Both the position numbers and the translations under genes were made by a program. A stretch of DNA of 64,000 bases from Eubacteriaceae bacterium. GTDB lineage: Bacteria > Bacillota > Clostridia > Lachnospirales > Lachnospiraceae. The notes under the pieces were generated by a model. That model saw only the letters and a program-made list of their open reading frames with translations. It had not been told where the DNA came from and made no database searches. Location of the stretch: assembly GCA_910574915.1 (NCBI GenBank), contig CAJTCR010000005.1:62001-126000 (forward strand), written 5' to 3'. Positions 17,539-27,536 of the stretch are shown piece by piece (positions within the stretch are counted from its first letter, which is position 1; every line of letters starts with the position of its first letter).

Positions 17539-17997
17539 TCATCCAATCACAGGCTCCCATTCCGTCATGCCGCTGCCTGCGGTTTTCTCCAGAATCTCTT
17601 TTTGCAGGCGCTCTGCCTCTCGTTTTTCCTGTTCTTCGCGCATCATTTCGCGAATAATATCCTGGATTTCATCATATTCTTCCAAAAATTTATTCCATTC
17701 CTTTTGCGAAAGCGAAAGCGCGCCAATCTGAAACTTTGGCTCTGTATCCCCGTTTTTGACCTTGGTATAGATTTCATTGATCTTATCCTGGAAAAACTGG
17801 TGGTAATCAAAAGCTTCTTTTGCATTTTTTGTATCAGCAGCTTCCCCTCCATCTGACTGTGCTTTCATCTGTGCCGCATGATTCATCTTTTCCCAAAACA
17901 GATCTCCCGTGCCGCCTGCTTTTTGCTGCGCTGCTTTTCGCGTCTGCTGCGCATAGCTTATGTTATCAGACGCACCGCAAACTGTTCCTGCTGCCAT
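17539..17997 (-). CDS. Uncharacterised coiled-coil-like protein
   Basis: A 152-residue hydrophilic protein without signal peptide. The first 60 residues are Gln/Ala/Lys-rich; a conserved-looking core follows (KFQIGALSLSQKEWNKFLEE, then DEIQDIIREMMREEQEKREA), ending in a charged helix. Its build resembles the proteins at 36766 and 37400 (flexible N-terminus, compact core, charged tail), a type frequent in Lachnospiraceae. No function is assigned. It sits 22 bases after the MBL hydrolase gene. Confidence 0.65.
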   Translation of the reverse strand: MAAGTVCGASDNISYAQQTRKAAQQKAGGTGDLFWEKMNHAAQMKAQSDGGEAADTKNAKEAFDYHQFFQDKINEIYTKVKNGDTEPKFQIGALSLSQKEWNKFLEEYDEIQDIIREMMREEQEKREAERLQKEILEKTAGSGMTEWEPVIG

Positions 17998-18019
17998 ATA
18001 TGCTCCTTTCCGCCGCCCG

Positions 18020-18823
18020 CTACAAAACCATTCCGCTGTGTATCTGCACCAGCTTTTCTCCCATGATAGGCGCCATCAGTGCCAGTGCTTTGTCTCCGGT
18101 ACAATGCCCTGTGTAAAACACGGTGTCCATGCCGCAAAGCTGCTTTGCCGTATCTAGGACAATCTGCGCTTCTTCCTGTGTATAGTCCCCTTTTTTCATC
18201 ATATGGAACCCGCTGATTACCGCTACAGGGTCGTTGCAGCAGCTTTCATAATACCTGCTTAAAATATTTAAGATACCGTTATGCGCGCAGCCGGAAATAA
18301 GCGTATGCTCCTGCCCCTGCGTAACCACAAGGCACTGCTCATGTGCAAATGTATCCTGTATACGTCTGCCGTTTACTCTTTTAGACAGTAATAAATTGCT
18401 CTTTGCAAAATATTTCCTGCCCGTAATATTCGTAAACAGGCGAAGCTCTTCATCGATCCTGTAATCGCCGTCTAACATGCGTACGCTTTTTAGCTTCGAA
18501 ATCCTTTTATCTATGCCGATATAACGCGCGTCATGGTAATAATCTCCACATGCCGACCGCTGCATATAAATGGCTGCGTTCGGATTTCGCTCATAAAATG
18601 CCAGTATACCTCCCGCATGGTCATAATGCCCATGACTTAACACGACCGTATCCACTTTTGCAAGGTCAATCCCCAGTGCATCCGCATTATCTAAAAACGC
18701 AGCCGTCGCGCCCGTATCCACAAGCAGCTTATGCTTTTGCGTCTCCACATATACCGATAACCCGTGCTCATGGACACAGCGCGGACTGCCGCAGGTATCT
18801 TCCATCAGAATCACGATTTTCAT
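18020..18823 (-). CDS. MBL-fold metallohydrolase
   Basis: A 267-residue metallo-beta-lactamase-fold protein. The metal motif is VVLSHGHYDHAGG near residue 72, with later ligands in LISGCAHNGILN near 175 and a final His in VFYTGHCTGDKA near 240. It resembles the group annotated as dihydropterin-ribofuranosyl-aminobenzene phosphate synthase-like hydrolases; substrate unknown. Start at 18823 (ATG) has GGAAGTG upstream; a GTG at 18835 is possible. The upp gene ends three bases before that GTG, so they form an operon. Confidence 0.88.
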   Translation of the reverse strand: MKIVILMEDTCGSPRCVHEHGLSVYVETQKHKLLVDTGATAAFLDNADALGIDLAKVDTVVLSHGHYDHAGGILAFYERNPNAAIYMQRSACGDYYHDARYIGIDKRISKLKSVRMLDGDYRIDEELRLFTNITGRKYFAKSNLLLSKRVNGRRIQDTFAHEQCLVVTQGQEHTLISGCAHNGILNILSRYYESCCNDPVAVISGFHMMKKGDYTQEEAQIVLDTAKQLCGMDTVFYTGHCTGDKALALMAPIMGEKLVQIHSGMVL

Positions 18824-18838
18824 GATATGCTTCACTTC

Positions 18839-19468
18839 CTATTTCGTGCCAAAAATCCGGTCTCCTGCATCTCCAAGCCCCGGACAGATATACGCGTCTT
18901 CATTCAGGCAGCGGTCTAGGCAGCCGCAGTAAAGCTGTACGTCAGGATGTGCCTTATGAAAACGCTCCACGCCTTCCGGCGCCGCAATAATACACAAAAA
19001 TTTAATATGCTTTCCGCCGTGTTCCTTAATAAAATCTACCGCTGCCACCGCGGAACCGCCCGTTGCCAGCATCGGGTCAAGCGCCGCGATCGTACGCTCC
19101 TCAATCGGGCTTGGCAGCTTGCAGTAATACTCCTCAGGCTCATGCGTGTCATGGTTGCGGCATAGCCCGATATGCCCGACCTTTGCACTCGGCACCAGCG
19201 TCAGGATACCGTTTACCATGCCAAGCCCCGCACGTAAAATCGGCACGACCGCCAGTTTTTTCCCCGCGATCATCGGCGTCATGCACGTCTCCATCGGCGT
19301 TTCGATCTCCACCGGCTCCACAGGCAGATCCCGAAATGCCTCATACCCCATTAAAACCGCAATCTCTTCCACCAGCTTGCGAAACTCGTTTGTCCCCGTC
19401 CTTTTGTCACGCAGCATAGAGATCTTATGCTGGATCAGCGGATGCTCCATATAAAATACATTTTCCAT
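18839..19468 (-). CDS. upp: Uracil phosphoribosyltransferase
   Basis: A 209-residue enzyme that makes UMP from uracil and PRPP in pyrimidine salvage. Length is exactly that of the family. The PRPP loop is [18 protein letters not shown] near residue 128, and the uracil-binding C-terminus has [25 protein letters not shown] precedes the ATG at 19468; extension to 19501 is unnecessary. A strong promoter lies at 19526-19554. Confidence 0.97.
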   Translation of the reverse strand: MENVFYMEHPLIQHKISMLRDKRTGTNEFRKLVEEIAVLMGYEAFRDLPVEPVEIETPMETCMTPMIAGKKLAVVPILRAGLGMVNGILTLVPSAKVGHIGLCRNHDTHEPEEYYCKLPSPIEERTIAALDPMLATGGSAVAAVDFIKEHGGKHIKFLCIIAAPEGVERFHKAHPDVQLYCGCLDRCLNEDAYICPGLGDAGDRIFGTK

Positions 19469-19525
19469 TTTTTCTTCTCCTCTCGAAACGTCTTCTCTCA
19501 AAGTGGTAAATTCCCTTTATCCACC

Positions 19526-19554
19526 ATCTTACCATGCTATTTTTTTCGAGTCAA
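19526..19554 (-). promoter_or_regulatory. Promoter of upp
   Basis: Minus strand TTGACT, 17 bases, TAAGAT, about 55 bases before the upp start. It probably also drives the MBL hydrolase and the small genes down to the terminator at 16494. Confidence 0.7.
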
Positions 19555-19589
19555 ATGTTTCGGGAGAAAAATTGGAAAACATCAGCGTT

Positions 19590-20261
19590 TTATTGTTCCA
19601 AAAACTCCTTTGGATTGTCAAAACACCACTGCGCCCAGTCCCAGTTAACGACCGAAAACCAGTCGTCCAGATAATCCGACCGCAGATTTTTATGTTTCAG
19701 GTAATACGCGTGTTCCCATACATCCACGCACACGATCGGCACCAGGTTGTGCACGATGGGCGTATCCTGATTCGCGGTCTGGACGATTTTAAGGCTCCCC
19801 TCGGCATCTTTGGCAAGCCATGCGTAGCCTGAGCCGAATACTGCCATTGCCGCTTTTTTTAATTCCTTTTGAAAGCTGGAAAAGCTGCCGAATTTCCAGT
19901 GAATGCTTTCTGCCAGCGTCCCCTGCGGCCGCCCTTTTGGCTGTACAGAAAGCCCGTTAAAATAAAACCAGTGGTTAAAAATACCCCCGGCGTTGTTTTT
20001 TACGCTGACCCTCCTGTAATCTGGAAAGGCATCCAGATTGCACAAAATTTTTTTCAGCACCTCAAAGCCGCAGTTCGCACGGGCGGTATAGGTCAGTGCC
20101 TGCAAAGTCGGGCATTCCCTAATCAGGCTGTTTAGTTTGTCAATATACGCCTGCAAGTGCTTGTCATGATGCAGGTACATCGTCTGAATATCAATGTAAG
20201 GCTCCATTGCCTGAAAAGGATACGGCAACGGCTCATTTACAAATTCACAGTAATCTGGCAT
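19590..20261 (-). CDS. Iron/manganese superoxide dismutase
   Basis: A 223-residue enzyme converting superoxide to peroxide and oxygen. Metal ligands are visible: His in MYLHHDKHLQ near 36, His in NNAGGIFNHWFYFNG near 90, then Asp and His in CVDVWEHAYYLKH near 180. The start at 20261 follows GCAGGAGA; the longer frame to 20321 is not needed. The usual N-terminal YELPPLPY is replaced by NEPLPYPFQAMEPYID. Metal preference cannot be read with certainty. The gene lies between a repeat protein and upp. Confidence 0.93.
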   Translation of the reverse strand: MPDYCEFVNEPLPYPFQAMEPYIDIQTMYLHHDKHLQAYIDKLNSLIRECPTLQALTYTARANCGFEVLKKILCNLDAFPDYRRVSVKNNAGGIFNHWFYFNGLSVQPKGRPQGTLAESIHWKFGSFSSFQKELKKAAMAVFGSGYAWLAKDAEGSLKIVQTANQDTPIVHNLVPIVCVDVWEHAYYLKHKNLRSDYLDDWFSVVNWDWAQWCFDNPKEFLEQ

Positions 20262-20325
20262 ATCATCTCCTGCATAAAACGCTTTTTTTATTATATGCCA
20301 AAGATCCAGCGAATGCTCCATCCGG

Positions 20326-21261
20326 TCAGATCTTTTCTACTTTTGTAATCCTGCGCGACGCACTACAATAATACCGGTAGTTCCCTACCGTCACCCACTG
20401 CCTGCTTACGATATAGCCGTCCGCATCCGCATAGTACCGCTCGCCGTCAAAAGCAAACACCTCGTCCGCCATTAATTCACCGGAATCCTTTGCAAATACT
20501 TTTTTGCCGGAAGGAATCGTATAGAAGCCGTCGCGGATTAACGCACCGGATTTTTTTGCATAATAAATCCTGCCGTTTACAAAAAACCTGCGGTTTGTAG
20601 CGATCACGCCAAACGGGTCTGCATAGATCTTGCTTCCCCGTTCTGTGATACAGAAGCCATTTTTGGCAATCGCGCCAGACGATTTCGCATAGTATTCGTT
20701 TCCATTCGCGCGGAATACCCTTCCGGTAATCAGCGTCCCGTCTGACCTTGCGTACACCTGGCTCCCTTTTGCCGTTTTATAAAAACCGTCTGCCGCAATG
20801 GTATAATCAGATTTAATATAATACCGGTTTCCGTTTCTGCTGATCGACCGGTCGTGTGCAAGCGTGCCATCCTTTGTCGCAAAAACCTGACTGCCGTCTT
20901 TTTTCGTACAGATCTCATTGACCGCGACAGAGCCGTCTTTTTTCGCAAAATACTTACTGCCGCCAAAGTCAAACATCTGATCTTGCGCTACGATTCCATG
21001 CTTATCTGCGTAGCATAGCTGTCCTCCGACCAGAACGACGATCATATCGTATACAAACGCACCGTTGCTGTCAACGATCTGCAACGTACCGTCTTCCCGC
21101 TGATACGTTGCATAGGTAATATCCATGCTGATCCTACTTGCCGCCGATACAGAAAGCCTGCCGCTGCCAGTACCCGTCAGCAAAACCGCAAGGCATACCA
21201 CTGCCGCAAACAGCAGGCGGCATACTGCCAGCACCCCTTCCTGCCTTTCTTCCTCCATCAT
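20326..21261 (-). CDS. Secreted repeat protein with cell-wall-binding-like repeats
   Basis: A 311-residue exported protein. A signal peptide or anchor lies at about 14-38 (VCRLLFAAVVCLAVLLTGTG). From residue 60 to the end are about six repeats of roughly 42 residues of the type G-x-x-Y-Y-A-K-x-x-G-A-I-x-x-x-G-F, alternating with K-x-x-G-S-x-V-Y-A-x-x-D-G-T. This resembles choline- or glucan-binding repeats but has Lys and Asp where those have Trp. GGAAGGAG precedes the ATG at 21261. It is probably attached to the cell surface; partner unknown. Confidence 0.75.
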   Translation of the reverse strand: MMEEERQEGVLAVCRLLFAAVVCLAVLLTGTGSGRLSVSAASRISMDITYATYQREDGTLQIVDSNGAFVYDMIVVLVGGQLCYADKHGIVAQDQMFDFGGSKYFAKKDGSVAVNEICTKKDGSQVFATKDGTLAHDRSISRNGNRYYIKSDYTIAADGFYKTAKGSQVYARSDGTLITGRVFRANGNEYYAKSSGAIAKNGFCITERGSKIYADPFGVIATNRRFFVNGRIYYAKKSGALIRDGFYTIPSGKKVFAKDSGELMADEVFAFDGERYYADADGYIVSRQWVTVGNYRYYCSASRRITKVEKI

Positions 21262-21285
21262 AACTTGCTCCTTCCACATAAAAAT

Positions 21286-21972
21286 CTATAATTTCAGCAC
21301 ATTTTTATCGCCGAACAATACTCTGTGCTTTTCTGTCTCATCCATCTCGACAAACTTTCCGCGGCGGTCATAATACGTCAGCAAATCCGAATTATGTGCC
21401 AGGCGCTTCGTGCCGTTTTGCGTCAAAAACTGCTCCACCTGGCGCAGATCGCCGGATTTTAACACCTGATCTGCAAGCTCTTTTTGCTCTTTTGCTATAG
21501 CGGTTGTCACAGACACGTCTTCTTCTGCTTCTGCTAAATCCAGCTCGGCAAGCCCGACCTCATCGTCCGCTGCCTGGGCTGCGGCAAACTCTGCCGCCTG
21601 CTGTGGGTTGTCATCTTCTGCCTGCTGTACGCTTTCCTGCGCTTCTTCTGCCAAGCGTCCAGGACCCCAGAAATCCTTTAGCCAGTGAACGACCGGTGCA
21701 AACAGCCTGCGCAGCACATTCGGCAGCGTGGTCTGTGTTCTTTTGGAAACGGCAGGCGCTGCCTGATGGCTGCCTGTATGTTTGGACAGGTCGAGAAACA
21801 CCCCGGCTTCCCCTGCGTCATGCTGCCTGTTCTTTTTTGCCGCTTTCGAACCGCCGTTTCGCAGTTCTTGTTTTGATCCCGGCGTATTTTCGTATGCCCT
21901 GACCGCTGGATTTTTTCTCTTTTGGTTGCCCGGAAACTCGTAGTTTCCATTTCCACTGATCTTATCAATCAT
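21286..21972 (-). CDS. Uncharacterised protein
   Basis: A 228-residue hydrophilic protein, not recognised. The first 75 residues are basic and look disordered (NPAVRAYENTPGSKQELRN). A middle stretch near 110-150 is a Glu/Ala/Asp-rich helix (QQAAEFAAAQAADDEVGLAE). The C-terminus (LRQVEQFLTQNGTKRLAHNS) looks compact. No signal peptide. It is tightly packed between the PrsA-like gene (21 bases) and the repeat protein (24 bases), so it is likely part of that cell-surface group. Confidence 0.65.
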   Translation of the reverse strand: MIDKISGNGNYEFPGNQKRKNPAVRAYENTPGSKQELRNGGSKAAKKNRQHDAGEAGVFLDLSKHTGSHQAAPAVSKRTQTTLPNVLRRLFAPVVHWLKDFWGPGRLAEEAQESVQQAEDDNPQQAAEFAAAQAADDEVGLAELDLAEAEEDVSVTTAIAKEQKELADQVLKSGDLRQVEQFLTQNGTKRLAHNSDLLTYYDRRGKFVEMDETEKHRVLFGDKNVLKL

Positions 21973-21993
21973 CTAACCACCACCGTTTTTGCA

Positions 21994-22989
21994 TCATGAA
22001 AACAACTCTCCGCAATATTCCTGGTATACGGAAAAAAAGCTGTCCGTCTGCATTTCCTTGGAATGCGCAGCCTCCAGATTTTCCCATGTATCCTGGTAGA
22101 TTTTTTTTGAAATCGTCCTGCTGTATGCGTCGTATACATCTCCAAAAGCTGCTTTTTCCCTTTTCTGCACAATTTTAATTTTGTTTGCATCTGTTAATTC
22201 TTCATTAAACTTATTGACACAGTAAATAAAATAATAGCCGCTGTCTGTCTTGATACTGCCGGTCGCTGTTCCGTTGTCCAAGGCGAACGCTGCTTTTTCC
22301 ACTTCCTGGGGCAGCTCGCCTCTGCCAAACTGGATCTTGACCTCTTCGGCTTCATTATAGGAGCTGGCAAGCGTGGAAAAGTCGCCGCCGTTTTTTAACG
22401 CTTTTTTTACTTCCTTTGCGGTCTTAGAGTCGGATACTACGATCTGCATCGCGTCCATAATCCGTGCCTCATCGTCGCTGACCTCACTGTTAATGCCGAC
22501 TGTCAGCGACTTATAGAGCTTTTGCGCCAAAGCATAATCTTCATATAATTTCTGAATATCCGTTTCGTTCAGTTCCAGATACGACAGCTCCTGTTCGGTC
22601 AGCGTCTCGTAATATGCCTTCGCTGCTTTCGCCACTTCCAGCACTTCCTCCTCCGACAGCGCAATCTCCCGGCTCTTTGCCAGAGAATCCATGCTTAAGA
22701 TCTTCGTAAGCTGTGCGATCGTCAGGTTTTTAATATACTCCTCCAGCGAATCCTCCTGGCCTTTTTGCTGCCATAGGTTAACGCCTGCCACCGTGCCGTA
22801 AAGGTTTTGATAATTCAGCAGGTATACCTTTGCCTGCGCCAGCGAATAGCTCTGTCCGTCGACTTTTAACACCTGCTTGGACATAATCTGCGGGACATGG
22901 AGCGAATCTCCTTTTCCGCAGCCAGACGTACAGGACAACAGCATTCCCGTACACAACAGCGCCGCGATTGTTCTTTTTCCTTTTTTCAT
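21994..22989 (-). CDS. PrsA-like peptidyl-prolyl isomerase lipoprotein
   Basis: A 331-residue extracytoplasmic foldase. The lipobox is LLSCTSGC with Cys at about 24. A SurA/PrsA-type helical N-domain follows and then a parvulin-like domain near 180-275 (AMQIVVSDSKTAKEVKKAL, GGDFSTLASSYNEAEEV, GSIKTDSGYYFIYCVNKF). The usual parvulin His residues are partly missing, so catalytic activity is uncertain. It would help fold secreted proteins at the membrane. An 87-residue gene ends three bases upstream. Confidence 0.85.
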   Translation of the reverse strand: MKKGKRTIAALLCTGMLLSCTSGCGKGDSLHVPQIMSKQVLKVDGQSYSLAQAKVYLLNYQNLYGTVAGVNLWQQKGQEDSLEEYIKNLTIAQLTKILSMDSLAKSREIALSEEEVLEVAKAAKAYYETLTEQELSYLELNETDIQKLYEDYALAQKLYKSLTVGINSEVSDDEARIMDAMQIVVSDSKTAKEVKKALKNGGDFSTLASSYNEAEEVKIQFGRGELPQEVEKAAFALDNGTATGSIKTDSGYYFIYCVNKFNEELTDANKIKIVQKREKAAFGDVYDAYSRTISKKIYQDTWENLEAAHSKEMQTDSFFSVYQEYCGELFS

Positions 22990-22992
22990 GCG

Positions 22993-23256
22993 CTAAACCT
23001 CAACGACTAAGTATCTTCCGTCAGGAAGTGAAAATACTTCGCTCGCCTCTTCGATTTCTTTCAGGCTCATATCCGTTACATCGGCGCCGCTTTCATCCAA
23101 ATAATCCTTTACTTCTTTCAGGCTTTCGCACACAACTGCCAGGCAGTCTTCTAAAAATTCCTCTGCTTCTTCCTGCGTGGATGCTACTTTTTCACGAAAT
23201 AACTGCGTTTGATGCTCCAAAAAATAGTTGAGACACATTTCATCGTACTGATTCAT
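22993..23256 (-). CDS. Small acidic protein, unknown
   Basis: An 87-residue, very acidic and mostly helical protein (STQEEAEEFLEDCLAVVCES) ending in a small beta unit (VFSLPDGRYLVVEV). It has no signal peptide and no family I recognise. AGGTGG precedes the ATG, and it sits between maf and the PrsA-like gene with only three bases to the latter, favouring a real co-translated gene. Confidence 0.7.
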   Translation of the reverse strand: MNQYDEMCLNYFLEHQTQLFREKVASTQEEAEEFLEDCLAVVCESLKEVKDYLDESGADVTDMSLKEIEEASEVFSLPDGRYLVVEV

Positions 23257-23311
23257 CTTTCGCCACCTCTTGCTTTTTCAATCTAAACACCTTTATCATA
23301 GTAGAAAATGA

Positions 23312-23908
23312 TCAAAAAGGCAATGCAATTTCATCAATTTTCTTTAAAACCTGATAAAGCTTTGCCATCGGAAGCCCGACGACGTTTTGGTAATCGCCCT
23401 CGATCCCCTCTACAAAGCGCCCGCCGATCCCCTGGATCCCATAGGCGCCCGCCTTATCCATCGGCTCGCCGCTTTGCACATACGCCTCGATCTCCTGTGC
23501 GGTCATCGGGTAAAACCGGACATTCGTACACTCTGCAAATTCCAGGCACTGCCGCTTTCCATGCTGTATCACAATTAACGCAACGCCGGTATATACCTGA
23601 TGCACATCGGACGCAAGCGTCTTTAGCATTTCCTTCGCCTGCTTAGCATCCGCAGGCTTTCCTAAAATCTGCCCCTGAAACGCAACGACCGTATCGGCGC
23701 CAATCACCAGCATCGGTTCTTCCTCCTGCCTAACAACAGACGATTCCACTTCTGCCGCTTTTTGCGCGGCAAGCTGCTGTACGATTTTATCAGGCTCCTG
23801 CTCGGTATAAATCTCGCTGCCTTTCGCAGGAAGCACTTCAAAATCGGCGAACAACTGTTTCAATAATTCTTTTCTTCTCGGCGAACCAGACGCCAGTATT
23901 ACTCTCAT
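23312..23908 (-). CDS. maf: Maf-type nucleoside triphosphate pyrophosphatase
   Basis: A 198-residue house-cleaning enzyme that hydrolyses non-canonical or methylated nucleoside triphosphates to monophosphates. Signature N-terminus is ILASGSPRRKELLKQL, the catalytic Asp lies in LVIGADTVVAF near 68, and the C-terminal GDYQNVVGLPMAKLYQVL is typical. It follows addA by 21 bases and likely shares its transcript. Confidence 0.95.
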   Translation of the reverse strand: MRVILASGSPRRKELLKQLFADFEVLPAKGSEIYTEQEPDKIVQQLAAQKAAEVESSVVRQEEEPMLVIGADTVVAFQGQILGKPADAKQAKEMLKTLASDVHQVYTGVALIVIQHGKRQCLEFAECTNVRFYPMTAQEIEAYVQSGEPMDKAGAYGIQGIGGRFVEGIEGDYQNVVGLPMAKLYQVLKKIDEIALPF

Positions 23909-23929
23909 AAATACTCCTTTCTTTTTCTG

Positions 23930-26900
23930 TCAAACCGCTATCTCCTTATGCAGAGAAAACGAATAAATAAGTTTTTCTTTTATTTTTTTCCCGGTTGCCT
24001 TCTGCAAAGCTTCTCCGTACAAATCCAACTGTACCTGGTAGCGTTTTGTCAACTGCTGTGCTTTCGTAACCGCATCGGTCTTATAGTCCAAGATCACAAG
24101 TGCGCCTTCTTCTTCCCAGCAGACGTCCACAATGCCCTGGATCAGCACGAGCTCGTCGCTTGCACCCTCGTATACCCGCGACGCTTCTATGCCCATAACA
24201 AACGGCTGCTCCTTATACAGCACTCCCTGCTCCTGTGCCTTTGCCATGCGCAGGGCAATCGGATGGCGCAGAAAACGTGCCAGCATACCCGGGCGCACCA
24301 GCTCTTTCATTTCTTTTGTAATCCGTCCTTCCGCAAACATATGTTCGATCTGCTTACGGATATCTGCCGTCTTGTTGCTGCTGTTTGCGCTCTGTACAAA
24401 GTCGACCTCTTCCATTACCTTGTGCACGGCGCTTCCGCGCATCGCCCCGTAATTTTCCTGCTCCGCCTGCGTGCGCAAAAATGCAGGAACAAGGCTTTCG
24501 CGCTCTTGTGGAAACCATTCCTCGTGTGCGGGCGTACCTTCCTCTAGCACCATCGTCTGGCGGCGCTTTAGCTCGGATACGGATATTTTCGTTTTCAAAT
24601 CCGTATCCGAGGCAAACGGATAGTTCCACGACAGCTTTTCGTCCAATGTTTCATACAGCTTTTTGTCTGCTTCCCGGTACAGCCGTTTCACCTGCATCTC
24701 GTCCAGTTTTTCGGCGGCTGTTTCAACCGCTTCCTGCAACACCAGGTCTTTGACCAGATAAAGGCTTTCTCCCACGCACGGATAGACCCAATCCAGATAC
24801 GACGACGCCTGATACCTGGAAAAAAAGTCCATCGGACGGCTGTCTGTCTCTTCGTTTGTGTGCGCCGGCAGCTTCATCTCCTCTTTTACGTATGCCGTCA
24901 TCACCAGCTTTTCCTTTGCGCGTGTCAGTGCCACATACAGCACCCGCAGCTCTTCTCCCTGATTTTCAATCCCGATTTCATTTCCCAGAATCTTTTTGAT
25001 AAATCCAGGCTTCCTTGTTCTTTTTTCCGTATCGATAAAATCCAGCCCAATGCCGTACTCCGGGTGCAGGATCATGCGGCTTCTGATATCCTGTCTGTTA
25101 AACTGCTTTCCCATGCCGCTGACAAATACGACCGGAAACTCCAGCCCCTTGCTCTTGTGAATGCTCATAATACGCACTACATTTTCATTTTCGCTCGTAA
25201 TATCCGCTTCTCCAAAATCAATTTCGTATTTTTTTAACTTTTCGATATATCTGACAAAATGAAACAGCCCCTTATAGCTGGTCTTTTCATAAGCGATCGC
25301 CTTTTCAATCAGCATGTCCATATTTGCAAGGCGCTTGCTGCCTGCCGGCATTGCCTGGATATAAGAAGCATACCCGGTCTCCTCCAATACGATACGGATC
25401 AGCTTGTGGATCGGCGTATAAGAAGTCAGCCTGCGCAGCCTGTGATACAATTCTAAAAATAAAGCCGCTTTCTGGCGCAGCGCGCCTTCTCCATACTGCG
25501 CATACTCTTCCAGCGCCAGAAAATAAAAATGCTCCTTGCTTGCCGTGCGAATCCTTGCCAGCTCTTCCCCGTTCATCCCGCCTATCGGCGAGGCAAGCAC
25601 CGCGGCTGCCGGAATATCCTGCAACGGGTTGTCCAGGATCGAAAGCATACTTAACACCGTCTGGATTTCGATCGCTGCAAAATATCCGGTCTGGGACGTT
25701 GTATGGGCAGGAATGCCCGCTTCTGAAAGCACTTTTAAAAACGTATCCGCCCAGCCGGTAATACTGCGCAAAAGAATCACAATGTCCCGGTACTGTACGC
25801 TGCGCAGCCTGCCGCTGCTCTTATCGGTAACGTACTGCGCCCGTTCGCTGTCTATTTGCATCATCTCCCGGATACGCGCCGCGACCATGCGCGCCTCCAT
25901 CTCCTGCCCATTTTTCCATCCTTCCCTGTCCAGCTCCTCCTGGGAAGCCTGTGCCAGCAGCAGCTCGCTTTGAAACATGCGCTCTTTTGGCGAATCAGGA
26001 TACACCGCTCCCGCATAAAGCGCCGCCTGCTTATCGTATTCCACATTTCCCAGGTCTTCATGCATAATCTTATAAAAAACGTGGTTGATGCTGTCTACTA
26101 CCTCCGTCCGGCTACGGAAGTTTTTATGCAGGTCGATTTTCTGCTCGCTGCTTTCCTCACTCGTATAAGACTGGTACTTTTCCATAAACAATTCCGGCCT
26201 TGCCAGGCGGAAGCGGTAGATGCTCTGCTTGACGTCTCCGACCATAAACAGGTTATGCCCGCCCAAAGCCTCGCGCGAAATCGCCTTTAAGATCGTTTCC
26301 TGCACATAATTACTGTCCTGGTACTCATCGATCATAATCTCCTCAAACATCTCGCGCAGCTCCGATGCCGCTGGCGTCGGCTCCTTTGTCTGCTCATCAA
26401 TCAGGATTTTCAGCGCGAAATGTTCGATATCCGAAAAATCAAGCAGCTTGCGTTCCTCTTTTTTTTCTGCGTAAGCGTCCGCGAAAGACTGCGCAAGCGC
26501 CGCCCACGCCTTCACATCCGGCAGGATTTTTTCGATATCCGCCTGCATCTGTTCGATATCCTGGTAAAAATAAGACTCCTGCACTTTTGAAAGCGCGTCT
26601 TTTACCATTTTTCGTATGCTTTTGACCTGCTCCTGCTTTTCCTTGCTGCCTTCGTATTTGCGGTTGACGCCCAGCCTTCGAAACGAAAGCTGCAACATGC
26701 ATTCGCTGTATTGTTCATAGCTGCCACACAGGCACAGCCCGTCCAGCTTTTCAATATCGTCCTGCACCGCTTCCAGATACATCTGCGGCCCGTCGCTGTC
26801 GCTGCACAGTCTGTATGCGTATTCCATCTGCCGTTTTAAATCCGCTGTCAAATGGCGAAGATAGCGCAAAAGCCCCCGCATCCATGCCTGCTCATCCAGC

Positions 26901-27514
26901 CGCTTTCCATCCAGGCAGTAGGCATCCGGCAGCGAAGCAAGCCACTGGGCAGGCCACGGATAGCTCTGTGAAAAATCATACAGGCGCAGCATAAAATCTA
27001 CAACCGCATCATCGCTTCTTGCAGTGGCATAACGGTCTGCAAGCCGCAAAAACCCTTCTTCCTTTTGCGCGTAATGCCGTTCCATCACTTCATGCGCCAC
27101 ATCTGCCTTTAACAGCTCCAGTTCTCCGGGATCCGCGATGCGAAACGAAGGCTCCAGCCCGATCGTCTGAAAATAATTGCGCACGACATACAGGCAAAAG
27201 CTGTCAATCGTCGTAATCTGCGCGTTATGTACCAGCGTCGCCTGCCGCTGCAAACGGCTGTCGTCCGGTTTTTCATCCAGACGCTGCTCGATCGCCTGGC
27301 TGACACGCTCCCGCATCTCTGCCGCCGCTGCTTTTGTAAACGTTACAATCAGCATCCGGTCAATATCGATGGGATGCTGCTCATCCAATACCTTTTGCAC
27401 GATCCGCTCGACAAGCACCGCCGTCTTTCCTGAACCTGCCGCCGCGGAAACCAAAAGGTCGCGGTTTCTAAGCGTAATGACCTGCGCCTGCTCTTTTGTC
27501 CATGTTACACTCAT
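23930..27514 (-). CDS. addA: ATP-dependent helicase/nuclease subunit A
   Basis: A 1194-residue subunit of the AddAB helicase-nuclease, which processes double-strand breaks for RecA loading, the Gram-positive counterpart of RecBCD. Walker A is SAAAGSGKTAVLVERI near 30, Walker B-type motif is IMIDEYQDSNYVQETIL near 395, motif III includes GDVKQSIYRFRLA, and the RecB-type nuclease motif is LVILDYKTDAV near residue 1150. ATG at 27514 has AGGTG upstream; a GTG three codons earlier is possible. addB ends 22 bases upstream. Confidence 0.97.
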   Translation of the reverse strand: MSVTWTKEQAQVITLRNRDLLVSAAAGSGKTAVLVERIVQKVLDEQHPIDIDRMLIVTFTKAAAAEMRERVSQAIEQRLDEKPDDSRLQRQATLVHNAQITTIDSFCLYVVRNYFQTIGLEPSFRIADPGELELLKADVAHEVMERHYAQKEEGFLRLADRYATARSDDAVVDFMLRLYDFSQSYPWPAQWLASLPDAYCLDGKRLDEQAWMRGLLRYLRHLTADLKRQMEYAYRLCSDSDGPQMYLEAVQDDIEKLDGLCLCGSYEQYSECMLQLSFRRLGVNRKYEGSKEKQEQVKSIRKMVKDALSKVQESYFYQDIEQMQADIEKILPDVKAWAALAQSFADAYAEKKEERKLLDFSDIEHFALKILIDEQTKEPTPAASELREMFEEIMIDEYQDSNYVQETILKAISREALGGHNLFMVGDVKQSIYRFRLARPELFMEKYQSYTSEESSEQKIDLHKNFRSRTEVVDSINHVFYKIMHEDLGNVEYDKQAALYAGAVYPDSPKERMFQSELLLAQASQEELDREGWKNGQEMEARMVAARIREMMQIDSERAQYVTDKSSGRLRSVQYRDIVILLRSITGWADTFLKVLSEAGIPAHTTSQTGYFAAIEIQTVLSMLSILDNPLQDIPAAAVLASPIGGMNGEELARIRTASKEHFYFLALEEYAQYGEGALRQKAALFLELYHRLRRLTSYTPIHKLIRIVLEETGYASYIQAMPAGSKRLANMDMLIEKAIAYEKTSYKGLFHFVRYIEKLKKYEIDFGEADITSENENVVRIMSIHKSKGLEFPVVFVSGMGKQFNRQDIRSRMILHPEYGIGLDFIDTEKRTRKPGFIKKILGNEIGIENQGEELRVLYVALTRAKEKLVMTAYVKEEMKLPAHTNEETDSRPMDFFSRYQASSYLDWVYPCVGESLYLVKDLVLQEAVETAAEKLDEMQVKRLYREADKKLYETLDEKLSWNYPFASDTDLKTKISVSELKRRQTMVLEEGTPAHEEWFPQERESLVPAFLRTQAEQENYGAMRGSAVHKVMEEVDFVQSANSSNKTADIRKQIEHMFAEGRITKEMKELVRPGMLARFLRHPIALRMAKAQEQGVLYKEQPFVMGIEASRVYEGASDELVLIQGIVDVCWEEEGALVILDYKTDAVTKAQQLTKRYQVQLDLYGEALQKATGKKIKEKLIYSFSLHKEIAV

Positions 27515-27536
27515 ATGCTTCACCTGTCCTGTCTGT